This document shows positions 1-7,986 of a stretch of 64,000 nt of DNA, piece after piece. The DNA comes from Filimonas sp. (GTDB lineage: Bacteria > Bacteroidota > Bacteroidia > Chitinophagales > Chitinophagaceae), in NCBI GenBank assembly GCA_017306865.1, contig JAFKHH010000025.1, forward strand, positions 1-64,000, written 5' to 3'. The position numbers were made by a program, and so were the translations under genes. The notes below the pieces were generated by a model. It made no database searches and was not told the DNA's origin. It was given only the letters and a program-made list of their open reading frames with translations. Positions within the stretch are counted from its first letter, which is position 1; each line of letters begins with the position of its first letter.

Positions 1-118
1 CATAGTGTCCAATCTCTGCCACTGTTGGTGGTGGCGGTATTACTTTAAATTCATCCTGCGCATGAAGCGTAGCACAACATAAGAGTGCTGCTATCATTAT
101 CAATAATCTTCTATTCAT
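1..118 (-). CDS. N-terminus of a secreted protein, cut by the window edge
   Basis: An ATG at 118 on the minus strand opens a frame that runs off the left edge (39 codons seen). It begins MNRRLLIMIAALLCCATLHAQ, a classic Sec signal peptide with an A-x-A-Q type cleavage site, followed by DEFKVIPPPTVAEIGHY. The pattern of prolines followed by a small hydrophobic stretch just after the signal peptide resembles the start of Bacteroidota RHS-repeat/SpvB-like surface proteins; this is a guess from 39 residues. It starts 19 bases behind the coiled-coil outer-membrane protein gene and is probably its operon partner. Confidence 0.6.
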   Translation of the reverse strand, partial: MNRRLLIMIAALLCCATLHAQDEFKVIPPPPTVAEIGHY

Positions 119-137
119 AAAATTTGAAATGACGTTT

Positions 138-1586
138 TTAAAAATTGTATCCTACTCGGAACTTCAATGCCTGTGCCCTTGGCACCCGGCTGTAACTCAA
201 AAAATCCCATAATACCTGTAGCTTCCCATCCTTCTTTCCTGCTTTGAATTTCTTTGTCAATCCTATGAGTCCGCTCTTCTGCCACACATCCAGATTCTGG
301 ATAGTGCTTAGATTTTTGAAAGCCTGTTGATAGTTGTATTCATAGCCACCGCTAATCCAAATACTACCTTTTAGTTTGATGTCTAGGAAAGAACGAAGGC
401 CAATGCCCTGGCTGCTCAGTTCCATGTGGCTGACAGGTTTACCTAAACCAAGTTTGTAGCTTCCGCCTATGCCTATCACGCTTTTATCATTTAACTTATA
501 GCCAAGTGATAATCCCAAATCCATCGTTGCTGGTAACAACCCGCTTGTTCCTGCCGTCTGCAGGTTGCAACCGTATTCCAATCGTTTCCAGATAGATTTT
601 GTTTTCTGGTTGTTTGGTTTAAAATCCGGCAAGTCTGCATCACTGCTGCCGCCACCCAGTTTGTTGACTTTATCTTTTAGTGCATTCAGCTCGTTTTGCG
701 CGGCTTGTACTTGTGCCTGCATCATAGCCAATGCATCCGGAACCTGTGTGTCAGGTGCTGTAGCGCCACGCCCCATGCGCTCATTTACAATACTACCTAC
801 CTGCGCTCTTGTCTGTAAACCGGCAAGGGCCTGCGCCGTGCCATAATTACCTGGCATGGGAAATAGTTGAGAGAGATAACTATTCTTTTGCATGAAGCTT
901 TTAAATGCAGGTAAATCACGCAATGCAGCGAGTGCTTTTTCTTCCAGCTTCTTCCGGTCACTCACCATTGCTTTATATTCCTGCAAACGCTGGCTATAGT
1001 AATATGCTTCTTTATTAAAAGATTGTAACTGTTTACCGAGGTTGAGTTTTTCCAACTCTGACTTGAGTTGCTGCTGGCGTTCTTTTAAAAAGGCTTTTAT
1101 ATTATTTGCCTGCTGTAGTTTGTTTTCCAGGCTACTTAGTTGTGTATTGATCGCAGTCAATTTTTCCAATTGCCCTACGGGAAGTTTACCTTTTAACTGA
1201 TCCAGGTATCTCATAGCGGTGTGGATGCTATCCAGGCCGGGTATGTACTCTTTAAGGCCGTTCAATTTTGATACGGGAATAGATCCGCTGGTTTGCTGTT
1301 GAAGAGAAGCGTATTTACTTAGGGCGTTTGCATATCCTGCATCATAAGACGAATCCTTGACCACCATTTGCTTATGCAAATTCGCTTCCAGGCGCAGCAT
1401 ACGTTTGAGTAGCTTATCCCTGGCTTTACCTAATCCTTGTTCAATGGATTGATATTTACTTTCAATAGATGAAAGTGTTTTAGATGTAATTACATTAGTT
1501 TCAGGAACTGTTTGGGAACTGCAAATAACAGGGTGAACACTGGCCGCTATAGTCAGTAATACAATAAGGATAGGGCATAACGACAT
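138..1586 (-). CDS. Coiled-coil protein with C-terminal outer-membrane-like domain
   Basis: The protein has about 482 residues from the chosen ATG at 1586. The frame is open back to 1685, but only the 1586 start gives a clean signal peptide (MSLCPILIVLLTIAASV). Residues about 40-310 are rich in Lys, Gln, Glu and Leu with heptad character (for example LEKLNLGKQLQSFNKEAYYY), so a long coiled coil is likely. After an acidic linker (GGGSSDADLPDFKP) the last 150 residues show alternating hydrophobic and polar strands with Gly turns and end in Phe (KFRVGYNF), the usual signature of an outer-membrane beta-barrel C-terminus. I do not recognise a named family. The next gene downstream (partial, possibly RHS-like) suggests a surface-complex role; that is inference. 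Confidence 0.75.
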   Translation of the reverse strand: MSLCPILIVLLTIAASVHPVICSSQTVPETNVITSKTLSSIESKYQSIEQGLGKARDKLLKRMLRLEANLHKQMVVKDSSYDAGYANALSKYASLQQQTSGSIPVSKLNGLKEYIPGLDSIHTAMRYLDQLKGKLPVGQLEKLTAINTQLSSLENKLQQANNIKAFLKERQQQLKSELEKLNLGKQLQSFNKEAYYYSQRLQEYKAMVSDRKKLEEKALAALRDLPAFKSFMQKNSYLSQLFPMPGNYGTAQALAGLQTRAQVGSIVNERMGRGATAPDTQVPDALAMMQAQVQAAQNELNALKDKVNKLGGGSSDADLPDFKPNNQKTKSIWKRLEYGCNLQTAGTSGLLPATMDLGLSLGYKLNDKSVIGIGGSYKLGLGKPVSHMELSSQGIGLRSFLDIKLKGSIWISGGYEYNYQQAFKNLSTIQNLDVWQKSGLIGLTKKFKAGKKDGKLQVLWDFLSYSRVPRAQALKFRVGYNF

Positions 1587-2040
1587 AGGGTTGGGCACGG
1601 CATTTATTTGGATAGGGTTGAAAATATTTAGCAAGTTTACAAGCAGATGGCCATCGAAAAATGCTATGTGAATAAGTTGATCCAAAAATCAATGTTTATT
1701 CACAAATCGAAGGTGACAGCATGGGGGAATCGCTGGCAAAGGAAATATCACTGCGTCAGATGTGATTTATTACATCCGCAACCCATTCTAATTATATTTG
1801 CTATCCATCTACATTCCTTGAATGTAGTATAGGGTTTAGGGTTGAGTTCCAGTGTTTCCACATTGGAACTTTTTATTGTAAGACAGTCAGTGTTGGAAAT
1901 CTCTACACCGTGGGTATTTGATTTTCTAGATAGATGGGTTAAAGGTTTCTGAAATCTCAAATGCTCTAGCAGAATTCGTTCAAACTCATCCAAAAGGATA
2001 CACAACATGAATATAATTTCAGAAATATCATACATAACAT
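1587..2040. other. Gene-poor spacer
   Basis: 454 bases between two minus-strand genes. Open frames up to about 95 codons exist on both strands but have no recognisable content, signal peptide or convincing start region. No tRNA, repeat or strong terminator was seen. Confidence 0.5.
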
Positions 2041-2937
2041 TTATTTTCCATCGTATGCAGAGGTCATTAAAAATTTCGAGACAACATCCTTCTTCGAATA
2101 ATCTAACTCAATTATATCAGCCAAAGCTCTCCGTTTATCAGTAGCCTTCTTGTAATAGGCTTCGCATATTCGATAACCGATGAAATAGCCAAGATCTGGC
2201 GCTGGCAATAAAGGATTATTGCCGGTACTTACCCAATTATCATTGCTGGAAGAATACATCTCCTTTTGGAAAGATTGCCAAACCTCCAATTCATGCTTTC
2301 TTCCATATCGAGTGTATGGCTCATCAACAGGGATACCGGTTACCAGGGTGGCAATGAAATCACAGGCCCCCTCCCTGATCGAAGATGTAAGTACGTCAAT
2401 CTTTTGAAAGTCCGGTCTTACTTGTTGTGTGTGTATGAATTCATGCATTCCCATGCGTACTAAAGATTTTTCTGTTACACCAGGTGCAGCGCAAACAACC
2501 TCAGTACCTACCAAAGACACACTTCCACGTATGGTCCCTCCTTGTTGACGGATCCCTACTAAATAGAAAGTTTTGGCAGGCTTTGCTGATGGATACAAAG
2601 AATACAAATGATGAATATTTGATTCAAGAAGCTTTGATGCACGCAAAATTAGTACACGTCGATTTGCAATAGAATCCCAGAATGAAGGAGTATCAAGGAT
2701 TAATTTTCGCCATATTAGATCTAATCCATCTTTGTTGCGCATAAAAGCTTGAAGGCCCTCACTGGCTTTATCTATATATAGTCGATGTACAAATGCCACC
2801 TGCTTTATGCTATCAGGACATGCCATGACGCTATCCCGCATATTGAGAAAATTATTGAAGTCAGTTATCGAAATCTCTTGAGTATTACCGACTATTGGGA
2901 GAAGATAAATCAGCGCAAGAACGAAATTCTTTTTCAT
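2041..2937 (-). CDS. Secreted HExxH metalloprotease-like protein (DUF2268/GldB-like)
   Basis: 298 residues with a Sec signal peptide (MKKNFVLALIYLLPIVGNTQ). The zinc-protease motif HEFIH lies at residues 165-169, and a plausible third ligand is Glu189 in SIREGACDFIATL. The HExxH helix followed about 20 residues later by an EG(A)-helix matches the DUF2268 and GldB-like putative peptidases common in Bacteroidota. There is no lipobox Cys, so it is probably periplasmic or secreted. It is a single gene with no co-directional neighbour close by. Substrate unknown; catalytic activity is inferred from the motif only. Confidence 0.7.
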   Translation of the reverse strand: MKKNFVLALIYLLPIVGNTQEISITDFNNFLNMRDSVMACPDSIKQVAFVHRLYIDKASEGLQAFMRNKDGLDLIWRKLILDTPSFWDSIANRRVLILRASKLLESNIHHLYSLYPSAKPAKTFYLVGIRQQGGTIRGSVSLVGTEVVCAAPGVTEKSLVRMGMHEFIHTQQVRPDFQKIDVLTSSIREGACDFIATLVTGIPVDEPYTRYGRKHELEVWQSFQKEMYSSSNDNWVSTGNNPLLPAPDLGYFIGYRICEAYYKKATDKRRALADIIELDYSKKDVVSKFLMTSAYDGK

Positions 2938-3368
2938 ATTGCGGATTTAAAGTTTTTCAGCTATTATTTGGAAAGACACAAATATACGATCACTCTCGTA
3001 CTTCGATTCAGCCAAGTACATTTAAAAACCTCAATTTAGATATTAATTGGAAAATCTGATAAAATTGCCCCCTCGTGCTCAATGATATTATGCTGAGTAT
3101 TTCGGACACGTTGACCACCTCATCTCGCAAATCATTGACCAGTATTTCTATTGATACTGAGTAAATTTAATAGTCATGTCATGATGTAATAACATGATCA
3201 TCGTGTCCGAAATATCCAGTCATGGGCCGGCCAGCATTTTACATGGTTGATGTATGGAGTTATTCTTTCTAGTTTTGCATGAAATATTCTGTATATTTAG
3301 ATAGAAGACTAGCCGACCAAGCATGTACGCCGGACTACTAACTGATTCCCTATTAATCTATAGAAAAC
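2938..3368. other. 431-base divergent intergenic region with an inverted-repeat element
   Basis: This lies between the divergent HExxH gene and the Crp/Fnr gene, so it holds both promoters. Its only visible structure is the terminal-repeat pair at 3098-3214, listed separately. Confidence 0.5.
3098..3214. repeat. Small element bounded by 13-bp inverted repeats, possible IS end remnant
   Basis: TATTTCGGACACG at 3098-3110 is repeated in inverted form at 3202-3214. The left end continues with TTGACCACC, and TTGACCA recurs at 3136. The combination of TTTCGGACACG with repeated TTGACCA resembles the multiple terminal repeats of IS21-type elements. The 117 bases between the ends hold no reading frame, so this is a remnant or a miniature element at most. 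IS identity is inference. Confidence 0.4.
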
Positions 3369-3959
3369 ATGACCTATATTGCTGCCCCTGAGTACGAAAG
3401 TCTTTTTTATGTCTTCAATGCTATATACCCTTTATCCCAGGGACTTTGCGACGAAATAATACAGCAAAGTGAAATCAAACAGATCAAAAAGAGAACAGTA
3501 TTATTGAAGGCCGGAGAAACCAGTAACACGATTTACTTTATCGTCAAAGGTGCCGCTCGGGTTTATTATATGAACAAGGAAGGAGAAGAAATCACCTCCT
3601 GGTTCCTGTTTGAAAATGAACTACTCATTTCGGTATACAGCTTTTTTACCGGGCAGCCTGGATTTGAATTCCTGGAAACAATAGAAGACTGTGTATTTAT
3701 CGCGCTCAGCAGAGACAAGCTAAATGTACTCTACCTGCAATACTTGGAATTCAATGTAATCGGACGCAAGCTCACTGAGTACTACTATATCAGGAATGAA
3801 AAACAGGCTAACGACCTGCGAATGCTCAGTGCCAAAGAACGTTATACGCAACTGATGTCTACAACACCGCAGTTGATCAACCGGGTGGCATTGGGATATA
3901 TCGCCTCTTATCTGGGCATCTCTCAGGAGACGCTCAGCCGCATCCGTAAACAAATTTGA
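3369..3959 (+). CDS. Crp/Fnr family transcriptional regulator
   Basis: 196 residues, the usual length for Bacteroidota Crp/Fnr proteins. The N-terminal cyclic-nucleotide-type beta roll spans about residues 25-115 (LLKAGETSNTIYFIVKGAARVYY). The C-terminal helix-turn-helix ends with RVALGYIASYLGISQETLSRIRKQI, typical of this subgroup. No Cys cluster is present, so it is not an Fe-S Fnr. It lies 76 bases upstream of the three lipoprotein genes on the same strand and could control them; that is inference from position. Confidence 0.9.
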   Translation: MTYIAAPEYESLFYVFNAIYPLSQGLCDEIIQQSEIKQIKKRTVLLKAGETSNTIYFIVKGAARVYYMNKEGEEITSWFLFENELLISVYSFFTGQPGFEFLETIEDCVFIALSRDKLNVLYLQYLEFNVIGRKLTEYYYIRNEKQANDLRMLSAKERYTQLMSTTPQLINRVALGYIASYLGISQETLSRIRKQI

Positions 3960-4035
3960 TTTTTTTGATTTTTGTCAAGAAGAACTCGCAGGAGCCAGCC
4001 TATTTTGGGGTCAGTATAAACCAAAACAACATACT

Positions 4036-5094
4036 ATGCACGCAAGAAAAAATCGTGCAAGGGTACTAGTGCTGATACCCTTGTATATGCTCTTCGTCCT
4101 CTCCTGTAAAAAAGAACAAGCACCGGAAGATTTCCTCTCAGGTGCAAAAAAATGGTACGCGTCGAAAAATGAAAAATCCGCGGCTGTCCTGAAATCCGAT
4201 TTAAATAGCACCAAATCCATCCGCCAGGAAGTGCAATGGAACCAAGCGAAGGTTTTGAGAACCAGTAATGGCGACGAGATCGTTAGCGCGCCGTTACTTA
4301 TCACCGGCGATGGAGTAAAAGGCAGTTTTATGTTATTTATTTTCCAAGAAAATGGCGCTTATAAAACGACTGTTTCCTACAATGAAAAAAGCAACTATTT
4401 TAATGTGGGTTTATCCAATGAACAAGCGTTGATCGCATATGCTAATGCCATTAGCAAAGCAGCCACACACAAGCGAAAAAGCGTACCATCAGCTAACGCC
4501 AAATTAAGCCTGGTACCCCCAGGTGATGGCGGAGGTCAGACCTGTATTGACTGGTATTTAACCACTACGGTCTATGATGATTGGGGGAATATTCTCGATT
4601 ATTATGAAACCTATTTGTATACTACCTGTAGCGAAAACGGCGGTGGCGGCGGTGGGGGTATTGATCCTGTAGATCCTGATCCAAATTGCTCGGAGGCGAC
4701 GGCTAATATCAGTGGCAGCGAAGTATCCTCGAATATGACGGCATCTGTAACGGAGACCGGCGCCACTATACGCAAGGTTAGCTACGAATGGAAATACCTG
4801 GAGAGCCTACTTTGGTACTATGTCAGCGCCGAGAAAGGGGTGCATAAAAAAGTAGGCAGTGAATGGCAATGGGAAAGCCTGACACACGACAGGGTATACA
4901 GGCAAGGCACAGTGATCGGTGGCACTTTGAGTATGACCGTGAGAGAGAGTACACCTACTGTTGGCGTATACGTTGCTGGCATGACGATCAAATATGATTT
5001 TTACGGCGCAGCGGTCTGTAAAGGTTCACCCATTGATTATTCCAGAAACAATGTAACCCAGCATAGCCCTGTGTGGAACTGTAATGATCTATAA
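4036..5094 (+). CDS. Lipoprotein with poly-Gly hinge and unknown C-terminal domain
   Basis: 352 residues. The lipobox FVLSC is followed by KKE, a lipoprotein signal. An N-terminal module (AKKWYASKN..., VQWNQAKV..., SYNEKSNYFNVG) is followed by a Gly-rich hinge (ENGGGGGGGIDPVDPDP, near residues 200-215) and a Cys-containing beta-rich C-terminal domain of about 135 residues that I do not recognise. The third gene of the cluster has the same overall design with a different tail. It is followed directly by the next lipoprotein, whose preferred ATG lies 1 base after this stop, so the two are probably co-transcribed. Confidence 0.75.
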   Translation: MHARKNRARVLVLIPLYMLFVLSCKKEQAPEDFLSGAKKWYASKNEKSAAVLKSDLNSTKSIRQEVQWNQAKVLRTSNGDEIVSAPLLITGDGVKGSFMLFIFQENGAYKTTVSYNEKSNYFNVGLSNEQALIAYANAISKAATHKRKSVPSANAKLSLVPPGDGGGQTCIDWYLTTTVYDDWGNILDYYETYLYTTCSENGGGGGGGIDPVDPDPNCSEATANISGSEVSSNMTASVTETGATIRKVSYEWKYLESLLWYYVSAEKGVHKKVGSEWQWESLTHDRVYRQGTVIGGTLSMTVRESTPTVGVYVAGMTIKYDFYGAAVCKGSPIDYSRNNVTQHSPVWNCNDL

Positions 5095-5095
5095 A

Positions 5096-5890
5096 ATGAA
5101 AAATACCACCTGTTCCATACTGTTCACCGCTGCAGCCGGCCTGCTTATTGCAAACTGTAACAAGGCCGGTGAACAGCGTGGGATCAGGGCAATCGAGCTG
5201 ATCACACAGGCACAATTTGTCGCAGCAGCCAATGGTCAAATCTATGATAGAAAAGATACCGTGGTATTAGGCTATCTTGATGACATAGTAATCTTGAAGG
5301 AGCCGTATACCGACGTCAAGTACAATAAAAATGCACTACATGGCAATACTCTCGTGGCGTCCGATGATCCCAAAACCATCGATGCGAAAGAGCGAAAATA
5401 TGATTATAGCATTTGGAAGAAAGATGCGAAACAAGGTATCAGGTACAGCGATAAAGTCTTTCCTGAAATAATAGACATTGACGCAGTTTACCGTAAAAAG
5501 CTATTCATTGATGCCACGTTTTACAACGTTGCCCATGACAGGCTTATTGAAACAAAAACTGAAGGAGACAACGGATCGTTCCTGGAAAAGTATGCTTGTG
5601 TAAGCAAGCCCGACGCCAGTTATTGCGACACGACCTGGTACCGCTTTTCCACTACATACGCTGATATCCCTTATTCTTTATCCTCTATTGCAGACAGTCT
5701 CAAAGGATCCCGGCTGATCGAGGTACGATATGTTTACAACGCGATCCCTAGAGGCATTTCAGAAAAAGTCGATCTTCCCAGAAGAGAAATGAGTTTTAAG
5801 ATCAACAAGGTAGTCATGCCTATAGATAATTATCTAAAAGCCTTATTAAAGCGATTTGAAACCGATAGCAAAAAACTGATAGCACAATAA
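5096..5890 (+). CDS. Small lipoprotein, hypothetical
   Basis: 264 residues from the ATG at 5096. An upstream in-frame ATG at 5084 would overlap the previous gene, but the signal MKNTTCSILFTAAAGLLIANC fits the 5096 start. Lipobox Cys is in LLIANCNK. The remaining sequence is charged and soluble, with no recognised motif. It sits between two poly-Gly-hinge lipoproteins and could be an accessory, chaperone or self-protection partner. That role is only suggested by position. Confidence 0.7.
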   Translation: MKNTTCSILFTAAAGLLIANCNKAGEQRGIRAIELITQAQFVAAANGQIYDRKDTVVLGYLDDIVILKEPYTDVKYNKNALHGNTLVASDDPKTIDAKERKYDYSIWKKDAKQGIRYSDKVFPEIIDIDAVYRKKLFIDATFYNVAHDRLIETKTEGDNGSFLEKYACVSKPDASYCDTTWYRFSTTYADIPYSLSSIADSLKGSRLIEVRYVYNAIPRGISEKVDLPRREMSFKINKVVMPIDNYLKALLKRFETDSKKLIAQ

Positions 5891-5982
5891 AGATAAATAA
5901 GCCCACAGATTAAATTCGACAGCTAAACTTCTTTCAATAAATATCATGTGCACCGTGCTGCACTTAAAAACCTAATGATCCC

Positions 5983-7476
5983 ATGATGAAAAAATTAATG
6001 CACCCCAAAGTCTATTGCCTTGTAGCAATAGCGATCCTGCTCTTACTCATTAGTTACTCTTGTAAAAAAGAGCTTGGCCATGCTTTACAACAACAGGACA
6101 TCTCCGAATTAAGTCAACTCAAAGAATGGTATAACAACAGGCGGTCTTTCGTAGCCGCCAGTTGGCTCAGCAGCTATGAACCGGACTGGAATAACGTAAG
6201 TGTTACCAAAGACGGAAACAGCCAGGTTTATACAATCAACCTGAAAAACCCCCGGCATATTTTTGCTGCAAGCAGAGAACTGATTCCTGATAACGCAGCT
6301 CAATTCCAGCATTCGAGCATAATGAAGCTGGTGCTCATCACGAATGGTTCAACAGCGCAGGTCACCGGTTCACGTTTCATGGAAATCATTGAAACAGAAA
6401 AAACGCAGGTATCCGCTCCATTGCTGTATAAGCAATATGGTACGCTAACCGGAGCTGTCAATTTCTATGAGCTGAATGGTATATTGTCTAACGGATGGCG
6501 ATATCAGCACGGCAAAATAAATGGCCGCACCTCCTCTCTTTTGTCACTTGGATTGAAGAATACAAAAATACAAGGCACCAATGGCAGCATGGCCAAACTC
6601 ATGCTTCAGGCGCCGGTTGAATGCGGGTCAATCAGTGTACCACACTGGAGAGAAACCTGCGTTACTGTAGGTGGCTTAGAAGGCTGGGGATATGACGGTA
6701 GTGGAGGTACAACAACTTGTCGTTGGGAAGTTTATCATACTACTGAAACAATCTATTGTCCAACATTCGATGATGGCGGCGGGGGCGGTGTTGGTGGCGG
6801 AGGTGGTGGTACTGGAACTGCACCAGGTTCAGATGACCAGACAAGCCCGTACAACGTAGAAACCAAGCAGGATGGTATAGATCTTAAGAAAAAATTGGAT
6901 TGTCTCAAACAGATACCCGATGACGCTGGCACAAAGTATTCAGCTATTCTATACGCAGACTTACCGAACAATGATAACGAAAACAGCCTATTATCTAATG
7001 GTTGGCCCGGTCACTCTTTTATTACGTTGACGAAGAGCAATGGTAATTTCTCAGTCACCGTAAGTTTTGGTTTTTATCCCAAAAAAGGATGGAAATCAAC
7101 CATGTTTGCAGCAGTCGATAGTCAGATCAACGACAATGGTGCGGATCATCATGAGTACAATGCAAGCCTGGCGGCGAACAACCTAAGCTATGCTTATTTT
7201 AATGCTATAGTCAACATGGCAATCGCTCAATCTAGTAGGTATTATGACCTCAATGACTATAACTGTACAAATTTTGCTGTGGATGTATTTAATGCCGGAA
7301 TGGACCTTAACAACATGATCAATCCCGCCGATTGGATAGATCAACTGAGCGGTGTGAATTTTAAGAAAACACCGAATAGTCTCTATCGGACAATTAAACA
7401 AATGAAAGCTGCTGGTAATCCCAATGCAAAAACAACAACCGGCAATGCGCCTACTTCATCGAGTTGCGAGGAATAA
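5983..7476 (+). CDS. Lipoprotein with poly-Gly hinge and permuted papain-fold-like C-terminus
   Basis: 497 residues. Lipobox LLLISYSC is followed by KKE. The N-terminal module of about 230 residues resembles that of the first lipoprotein in style (LKEWYNNRRSF..., DWNNVSVTKDG...). A long Gly hinge follows (DDGGGGGVGGGGGGTGTAPG, near residues 265-285). The C-terminal domain has GHSFITL and, about 80 residues later, YNCTNFAVDVF. A His-first, Cys-later arrangement with the N-C-T-N-F-A motif is typical of circularly permuted NlpC/P60 (papain-fold) hydrolases such as LRAT- or DUF4105-like proteins. Catalytic activity is therefore plausible but inferred. A strong terminator follows at 7513. Confidence 0.75.
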   Translation: MMKKLMHPKVYCLVAIAILLLLISYSCKKELGHALQQQDISELSQLKEWYNNRRSFVAASWLSSYEPDWNNVSVTKDGNSQVYTINLKNPRHIFAASRELIPDNAAQFQHSSIMKLVLITNGSTAQVTGSRFMEIIETEKTQVSAPLLYKQYGTLTGAVNFYELNGILSNGWRYQHGKINGRTSSLLSLGLKNTKIQGTNGSMAKLMLQAPVECGSISVPHWRETCVTVGGLEGWGYDGSGGTTTCRWEVYHTTETIYCPTFDDGGGGGVGGGGGGTGTAPGSDDQTSPYNVETKQDGIDLKKKLDCLKQIPDDAGTKYSAILYADLPNNDNENSLLSNGWPGHSFITLTKSNGNFSVTVSFGFYPKKGWKSTMFAAVDSQINDNGADHHEYNASLAANNLSYAYFNAIVNMAIAQSSRYYDLNDYNCTNFAVDVFNAGMDLNNMINPADWIDQLSGVNFKKTPNSLYRTIKQMKAAGNPNAKTTTGNAPTSSSCEE

Positions 7477-7512
7477 GTTGTACAGGAAATCAATCATTGT
7501 ATTTTGCAACGT

Positions 7513-7539
7513 AATGGTGGTATCCACTATACCACCATT
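7513..7539 (+). terminator. Rho-independent terminator after the lipoprotein cluster
   Basis: A perfect 11-bp stem (AATGGTGGTAT / ATACCACCATT) with a 5-nt loop, followed by CATCTTTTTA. It lies 37 bases after the stop codon of the last lipoprotein gene. Confidence 0.75.
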
Positions 7540-7986
7540 CATCTTTTTATAAAGGATTATTGGCGCTGGAGAAAGGTTAAATCCCATTAGCATTATACTA
7601 TCCTTCGAAAATCAAGCCTTTAGTATATCTCAAAAGAACGTTCAAACATTACCCACTGAATGACTCACCCGTGTGAAATAGTTTTTTTGTCAACATAAAC
7701 ATACAAGCGACCAAATATTTGCAAGGAAGCAACATTGTTAAAAAATAAAAACTAGAAGTTGCAAGTTTCTTTTACAGCCGGCCGACAGCCCGCAACTTTA
7801 ATTCTACAAGCTGTATTCTTATGACGTCATTCTTAGGTGCTGCTTGAAAAATCTGATTTTTACCCCCATTTCGCTGGTTACCTATCAATTAGCAGGTTGG
7901 GGCACTTCCGTAAGATTTTCCAACTTAACTGATGTTTCTCATAGTAATCTTGTACTCTTTGTCGTTAGGTTCGTGTATATCCATGT
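7540..7986. other. Gene-poor spacer between converging transcription units
   Basis: About 450 AT-rich bases between the lipoprotein terminator and the 3' end of the susD-like gene. A weak AAGTTGC/GCAACTT inverted pair lies near 7755-7800 and may help to end susD transcription. No reading frame or RNA gene was recognised. Confidence 0.4.

Noticed and set aside
1748-2035. 95-codon minus-strand frame in the first spacer
   Set aside because: No recognisable domain or start signal; runs just behind the HExxH gene but has no visible relation to it.
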